From Deltaproteobacteria bacterium (GTDB lineage Bacteria > Desulfobacterota > GWC2-55-46): a stretch of 14,047 nt of DNA. This document shows, one piece after another, positions 13,667-14,047 of the stretch. The notes under the pieces were generated by a model. The model did no database searches and was not told the DNA's origin. It saw nothing but the letters and a program-made list of their open reading frames with translations. Location of the stretch: the NCBI GenBank assembly GCA_016218095.1, contig JACREV010000227.1, positions 1 through 14,047 on the forward strand, in the 5' to 3' direction. How positions within the stretch are numbered: position 1 is the first letter of the stretch; every line of letters starts with the position of its first letter. A program made the position numbers and the translations under genes.

Positions 13667-14047
13667 ATGGCCGGCGTACTCGAATCGATATCAAAGTACA
13701 AGAAGGGCACGGAGCTCATAGTGCCGCTCGGGATAGTGGGCATCCTCTTCGTGATGATACTCCCGGTCCCGTCGCTCGCGCTCGACCTCCTCCTTACGTT
13801 CAACATAACGGTCGCGATAATCATCCTCCTCGTCGCGGTCTACATAGAGAAGCCGCTGGATTTTTCCACCTTCCCGATACTCCTCCTCGTGACGACGTTA
13901 TTCAGGCTGTCGTTGAACGTCGCTTCTACCAGGCTCATCCTCCTCCACGGCGCCGAGGGCCCCTCAGCCGCCGGAGAGGTGATAAAGTCCTTCGGAAACT
14001 TCGTCGTCGGCGGGAACTACGCCGTAGGCTTCGTCGTCTTCGCCATA
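13667..14047 (+). CDS. flhA: Flagellar export gate protein FlhA (3' truncated by window)
   Basis: Main export-gate protein; a nonameric ring in the membrane with a cytoplasmic platform for chaperone-substrate complexes. Only the first 127 codons are present and the frame is open to the window end. Visible are transmembrane segments at about 17-37 and 40-60, and the FHIPEP-family signature RLSLNVASTRLILLHG at 80-95. The conserved AAGEVIKSFGNFVVGGNYAV follows. The ATG sits 12 nt after the flhB stop with GAGGGG at 13654-13659. The usual next genes in such clusters (flhF, fleN/flhG, fliA) would lie beyond the window, but I cannot see them. Confidence 0.96.
   Translation, partial: MAGVLESISKYKKGTELIVPLGIVGILFVMILPVPSLALDLLLTFNITVAIIILLVAVYIEKPLDFSTFPILLLVTTLFRLSLNVASTRLILLHGAEGPSAAGEVIKSFGNFVVGGNYAVGFVVFAI

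Overview
The window is a GC-rich, entirely plus-strand stretch of a flagellar gene cluster from a Gram-negative-type bacterium. Individual proteins do not fix the taxon. Three things fit a Desulfobacterota (former Deltaproteobacteria), Nitrospirota or related lineage better than an enterobacterium or a Firmicute: two sigma-54-type promoters, a sigma-54 activator beside the basal-body genes, and a MotE-like protein after fliJ. Codon use is distinctive, with ATA favoured for Ile and AGG for Arg despite the high GC. The taxonomic placement is inference.

Layout. (1) 2-1240 is the 3' part of an NtrC-family response regulator, FlrC/FleR-like by context. (2) A short spacer carries a near-consensus -24/-12 promoter at 1298-1313. 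(3) 1353-8051 is a tight operon: flgB, flgC, fliE (proximal rod and MS-ring/rod junction), fliF (MS ring), fliG (rotor switch), fliH, fliI, fliJ (export ATPase complex), and a MotE-like protein. (4) 8052-8425 is the only long non-coding stretch. It holds two hairpins, the second a convincing intrinsic terminator, then an AT-richer region with inverted repeats and a possible IHF site, then a second near-consensus sigma-54 promoter at 8341-8356. (5) 8426 to the window end is a second tight operon: fliL, fliM, fliN (stator-associated protein and C ring), fliO, fliP, fliQ, fliR, flhB and the 5' end of flhA (export gate). The last gene runs off the window after 127 codons.

Together these genes encode the rotor, switch and type III export apparatus, the early (class II) structures of a flagellum. 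The simplest reading is a local circuit in which the sigma-54 activator at the left end drives both operons. Hook, hook-length-control, filament, stator and chemotaxis genes are not in the window; fliK, flgD and flgE, often found between fliJ and fliL in related clusters, are absent there. I see no mobile elements, tRNA or rRNA genes, CRISPR arrays or broken genes. The window is mostly a conventional flagellar locus, and I did not find an undescribed system. The points worth a second look are regulatory (promoter pair, shared upstream motif, inverted repeats in the central spacer), the MotE-like gene, and the codon bias.
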